A stretch of DNA of 64,000 nt, from contig CM060731.1 of NCBI GenBank assembly GCA_030704615.1, positions 34,534,001 to 34,598,000 on the forward strand, given 5' to 3'. Of this stretch, positions 59,940 to 64,000 are shown one piece after another. Within the stretch, counting starts at the first letter, position 1; each line of letters starts with the position of its first letter. The notes under the pieces were generated by a model. It saw only the letters and a list, made by a program, of their open reading frames with translations. It did no database searches and was not told where the DNA came from. The position numbers and the translations under genes are program-made. Source of the stretch: Takakia lepidozioides. Its lineage: Eukaryota; Streptophyta; Takakiopsida; Takakiales; Takakiaceae.

Positions 59940-61440
59940 AGTTGAGATGTCCCACGTTGAGATGTCCCAAACCGCTAGGCCCCAGCTCTGGTTCTTGGTA
60001 TCGTTGAAAGCCCTCAACGAGGAGGGGTGGAGGGGTGCAATGGGCTTGGTCTCACGATTTTTGGACATGCGGTGTGGGAGATACGGAATTCCAAGTACTT
60101 TGGTCTAGTTGGAAATTCACAAAAAATAGAAAAAATGGCAAAGTGGGCTTTCCAGGAGCCTCGATGAGAGATATATCAATAATGAATGGATATATTACTA
60201 CTCAATAAATTAATGAAAAAATAAAATGGGCCTTGACATAGGAGACGCGCTTGGATACATATAAGATTGCACTTGGGCAAGTTACATGATAGTGGATACT
60301 TGGGGCTCTACATGGGAGATGCACTTGGATAAGTAAATAGAAGATTGCACTTGGGCTTAGATGGGGCTCTACCTACATGGGAGAGGCACTTGGATCCTAG
60401 GAAATTGCACATTGACTTAGATTTCAATTCTTCACACATGGCCCAACGGCATAGGCTGTAGCACTTGGGCCTCGACATATATTGCATTGGGATACAATAT
60501 AAGAAATTGCACTTGGTCTTAGATTTTACTCTTCATACATGGGCCAAAGGCACATGCCACACTTGGGCCTCAACATAAGAGACGCACTCGGATGTATATA
60601 GAAGATCTTACACTTGGACACTTGGGCCAACGACACAGGCTACCCTATCAATATATGAATCGAGATGTTTGTTTTGTTTTGTAGCGTTGAGATGTCCCAA
60701 ACTGTGAGGCCCAACGCTCGTGCTTGGTCCCTGGTACCGTTGGAAAGCCCTCAACAAGGAGGGGTGCATGGGCTTGGTCTCACGATTTTTGGACATGCGG
60801 TGTGGGAGATGTGGAATTTCGAAAAATTGCAAAGTGGGCATTACTGGGACAATGGTTGGAGCCTCGATAGGAGAGTTATCAAGGGAAAGGTCTTCAGTTC
60901 AAATCTGGTCGTGGGCTATGTGGAAAAAAAATGCATTTGACACTTGGGCCAATGGCACAGGCTACCCTAGAAACGGGAGATATATCAATAATGATTGGAT
61001 ATTATTACTCAATAAATTCATGAAAAAAAAAATGGGGCCTTGACATGGGAGACGTACTTGGATACATAGGAGATTGCACAATGGGCTTAGATGGGCCTCG
61101 ACATAGGAGACACACATGAGAGATGCCCTTGGATACATAGGATATCGCACTTGGGTTTAGATGACAACGGACACTTGGGCCTCTACATGGGAGATGCACT
61201 TGGATACATAGAAGATTGCACTTCGGCTTAGATGGGTCTCGACATAGGAGACGCATAGGGATACATAGGAAATTACACTTGGTCTTAGATTTCAATTTTT
61301 CACACATGGGCCAACGGCATAGGCTACCTAGAGGTCGTACTTGGGCCTAGACATGGGAGGCGTACGTGGATACATAGGAGATTGCACTTGGACATAGCAA
61401 ACGCACTTGGATACATAGGATATCGTGGACCTAAGCATCG
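59940..61440. repeat. Two copies of a ~300-bp repeat joined by an irregular minisatellite
   Basis: Copies at about 59940-60240 and 60680-61070 share GTTGAGATGTCCCAAAC, GGAAAGCCCTCAACAAGG (or variant), GGTCTCACGATTTTTGGACA and the AATAAATT-ATGAAAAAA block. Between and after them runs an irregular array of motifs such as GCACTTGGATACATAGGA, ATTGCACTTGGGCTTAGATG and GACATAGGAGACGCA, spaced roughly 30-70 bp apart. The second copy also carries an AGTTCAAATCTGG string like a tRNA B-box. No coding potential is seen. Confidence 0.7.
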
Positions 61441-62189
61441 TGCCACAACATACATCGCTGTCCAACCACACTTCCTATCATATAATCCTAGAAAGCAATG
61501 CCACAATGTCTTCTTCCAGTGATACGGAAATGGTGAAAAGAGGTGAACCCACTCTATCACGTTATATAAGTCAAGCCAATGGCACATTTGCTAAAAGACT
61601 CCACCATACAGACCTCACCCACACTCCATCTCCAGCACTGGAGCTATGGCGGCAAGAGAGGCCTCACGATGCCACATGGAACCAAATGAAGTCCCAATGC
61701 CAACAAAATACAAATAGAAATGTATAAAGTCATAATTAGCTAGAAATAACTATTTCTAACTAATCACAAACAAAACCATGACAAGGAGATTGCACTTGGG
61801 CCCACGACACATGCTACCCTAGTTCTACCCTAATTTTTCTCTAATTTTAGTTCTTTTAGGTTTTGTCACTTTTATGTAAAGTTTATCTACTTATATTTTC
61901 TAGCGACGGTTGAAGATAGGAGCCTAGCTTAGTGTAGAGCGTGAATAGGGTGCCATAGTGCCACATCATCATTGTCGTCATGCCATATCGTCATTGTCAG
62001 CCACGTCATCATCATCAATTTTTTTTTAAAAACTTGCCCGAAAATGCCTGAGGTGTCTTGCAACGCGGGGAAGGGATGATGATGTCCTCGCATCCTTGAG
62101 TGCGGAGGGGTTTCACACACCAATCTCAGAGGAATATCCTACCTGGTGCAACGGCAACATTCTCGCTTACAGATGTGCAGTTGAATAAA

Positions 62190-62500
62190 AATCCAGGAGG
62201 TTTGTGGAACAGTTTCAATGTCTCAGGTCAGTGGATGATGCCGTTAAAAGCGAATCCTCGCTGAAGTGCACGCCGCCCAAGCAAGCAAGCAACCATAATA
62301 TTTCAACGTGGGAGCTCACTTTGAAGATTACACCACTTGGTTTTCTGTATTTTGCAGAAGGTCTGTATAATCCCAAGGATGGGAAAATGTATATGAAGGG
62401 TTGTCGACCAGTAGATGCCAATTGGACGTTGCTTCTCCAGCACAATATAGATTCTTTAGATGATGGGCTTGAATGTTCCCTTAATAAAATAAATAAATAA
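62190..62500 (+). pseudogene. DUF2921 family gene fragment
   Basis: The frame contains TWELTLKITPLGFLYFAEG, then LYNPKDGKMYMKGCRPVDA and a DDGLECSLNKI ending. These correspond to the extracellular/lumenal domain of plant DUF2921 membrane proteins, whose hallmark is an EGxYNPxxGxMYMxGCR motif. Full members run to about 900 residues and end in a multi-pass membrane region. Here the frame stops at 62500 in an AAATA simple repeat, and no other part of the protein is seen nearby. I therefore regard it as a gene fragment. The family call is from memory of the motif. Confidence 0.55.
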
Positions 62501-63440
62501 ATAAAGTGGACGCGTTGCCGAAGCAGGCGTCATTTATGGTGTCACTTGACCCCATATAGCTACTGCCTTCCGGTGGGAAGGTGGACACCGTAATGACTTC
62601 CAACAGGTGGATTGAACCCATAACCACTCGTGAGAGGGTATGTGCCCTTACCTGGGCTACATGCTGGTTGTCTTCCCTTGAAATTGTTTTGGAGTACCTT
62701 GCTAGGTGGTTGACTTCACAACAGGCGGAATGTGGCCAAAGCTGTCAAAACGCTCAACATTGTGCACGCGTATAACAAACCTTTCTGAAGCGTGACAAAA
62801 TCACGTTTCTCTATTTAGAATTCCACAAGACACCCATACATATTGTGAGGGTGTTAACCAGTGTTAGGAGGGTATTGGGTACCCAAAGGGTATCAACATA
62901 GGTATCAATGCGGTTATGTGGACCTGGACCCACAGGGTACATTGTTGGACAATACCAGGTTCATAGCCTACCTGCCGGTTAAGTGCTAAGTTCATATTGA
63001 TGCTCAGACCCGGACCCTTGGATAAGGCTCCAGTGATATTGATGTTGATATTTATGAGGGCTAAAAAAAACTAGATTTCCCACATATCAATATCAAGTGG
63101 CTGGATAGGTTACATTTTAGTTTTGATTCCCCATTGCTTCAAGGATTTAGCACCCCCTCAAAAACATATTAAACCGAACTAATACTTATACGTTGTCAAA
63201 CATTGCCCAAATTTACACACCGTACTTTAAGAAATACAAACTACTTAGAGTACTTAGGGCCCGGCCGCACGTGCCGGTTAGGTAACCGACGGTTAACCGG
63301 TCAGTTACATGACTGGCCTGATAGCTAATTAATCCCCAGCTGCACCTGCTGGTTAAGTTAACTGGTGCAACGTAGTTAACAAACCGTGCTGCTGCCCGAA
63401 TTCCTTTCCTGCCCGCACGATGGCATCGCCCTCTTCTCTC
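62501..63440. other. non-coding; AAATA simple repeat and GGTTAA-rich segment
   Basis: A short AAATA array lies at about 62480-62505. Near 63245-63375 there are two related segments rich in GGTTAAC/CCGGTTA motifs (GCACGTGCCGGTTAGGTAAC and GCACCTGCTGGTTAAGTTAA) in direct orientation, perhaps part of a small element. No gene is recognised. Confidence 0.4.
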
Positions 63441-63648
63441 TCCCCGTGCGCATGAACTATGGTGTTGTACAATCTGGAAGAATCCTTTTTCTCTATTATC
63501 TGTGACTTTCATCTTGCAGGCATTGGGACGTCAAGAAGCAAGAGCCCCGCATATGATGGTCTGGAGCGTAGCCAAGTGTCTGTGGGATTGCAAAGAAATT
63601 ACAGAGAGGCTGCTTTGGCCTGCCAATTCTCCTTGTGTTGTATGAACA

Positions 63649-63838
63649 ATGCGGGTAAATGCCATGGCTGCTCAGTTGCACTCGGGAGTTTTCACTTCAC
63701 CAGAGTTCAGACTTGCGCAAGCAAAGGAGTCGCTTTGGATTGAAATTTCCCATTCTACTGGGATCTCGGAGGTCTCCATCTCTGAGCTTCAACTTCCTCT
63801 CGTGAGTCGTGATGCGGTGTCAGCTGAATTTAATTTAA
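63649..63838 (+). CDS. possible first coding exon of a gene running past the window
   Basis: An open frame begins with ATG at 63649 (a second ATG at 63664) and reaches a good GTAAGC splice donor at 63838. It contains ESLWIEISHSTG and SISELQLPLVSRDAV. No family is recognised and the remainder lies outside the window. The call rests on frame length, donor quality and position only. Confidence 0.3.
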
Positions 63839-64000
63839 TGTAAGCCTTTTTCTTTTGCTGCATTTGTTATGGGGAAATTGCGTTGGAGGTGTGCTCTGCC
63901 GTCGCTTGGACTCTTTGTACGAATTGATTGGGCAGTTATCCTGAAACTATTCGGTGCAATTCAAGCAAGTCTGGTTGGAGGTAACTAGTTTTCTCAGATC

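Noticed and set aside
1-64000. CRISPR arrays, bacterial operons, phage or plasmid functions.
   Set aside because: No regularly spaced short repeats or prokaryotic gene clusters are present. The spliced genes and repeat types are those of a plant nucleus.

Overview
The window is a nuclear chromosome segment of a land plant. The genes have GT-AG introns, and several products begin with Ser/Thr/Arg-rich chloroplast-type leaders. Every identifiable gene is a plant or general eukaryotic family: PLATZ zinc protein, exosome CSL4, class B DnaJ, a P-class PPR protein, a plastid-type SMP/C2 protein, a DUF819 membrane protein, a DUF1195 protein and the chlorophyll b reductase NYC1. Long, repeat-rich introns and intergenic DNA, together with a pyruvoyl-dependent arginine decarboxylase gene, make me favour a non-seed plant (bryophyte, lycophyte or fern grade). 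That placement is an inference, and the species cannot be read from the sequence.

Layout. Positions 1-10500 hold no gene I can support. They contain a roughly 1.65-kb foldback element with TTA target duplications (4283-5930), which carries a palindromic minisatellite, and a roughly 1.3-kb hAT-like element (7317-8611) nested in a repeat that recurs inside a CSL4 intron. From 10.8 to 16.4 kb lie an intronless PLATZ gene (minus) and CSL4 (plus). At 19.8-20.9 kb is an intronless DnaJ gene (minus). At 22.5-25.5 kb is a nested inverted-repeat element. At 26.1-29.7 kb is a three-exon PPR gene (plus). From 30.7 to 45.7 kb three minus-strand genes follow one another: the NTMC2T5-type SMP/C2 protein, the DUF819 protein and the DUF1195 protein. 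NYC1 occupies 47.9-52.9 kb (plus, ten exons). It is followed on the minus strand by the pyruvoyl-dependent arginine decarboxylase (53.9-55.3 kb) and an R3H/G-patch gene with a disturbed last exon (55.8-57.2 kb). The last 6 kb is mostly repeats, with a DUF2921 gene fragment and a possible first exon running off the end.

How the genes relate. They do not form a pathway cluster, as expected in a plant chromosome. Four or five products are probably plastid proteins (NYC1, DUF819 protein, SMP/C2 protein, PPR protein, possibly the arginine decarboxylase). CSL4 and the G-patch protein act in RNA metabolism. The most unusual gene is the arginine decarboxylase: a prokaryotic pyruvoyl enzyme family in a spliced plant gene, with the self-cleaving Ser-Ser site intact. 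Exon borders were worked out by hand from splice sites, reading phase and family conservation. Two very short exons (in CSL4 and in the SMP/C2 gene) are required by phase but could not be located.
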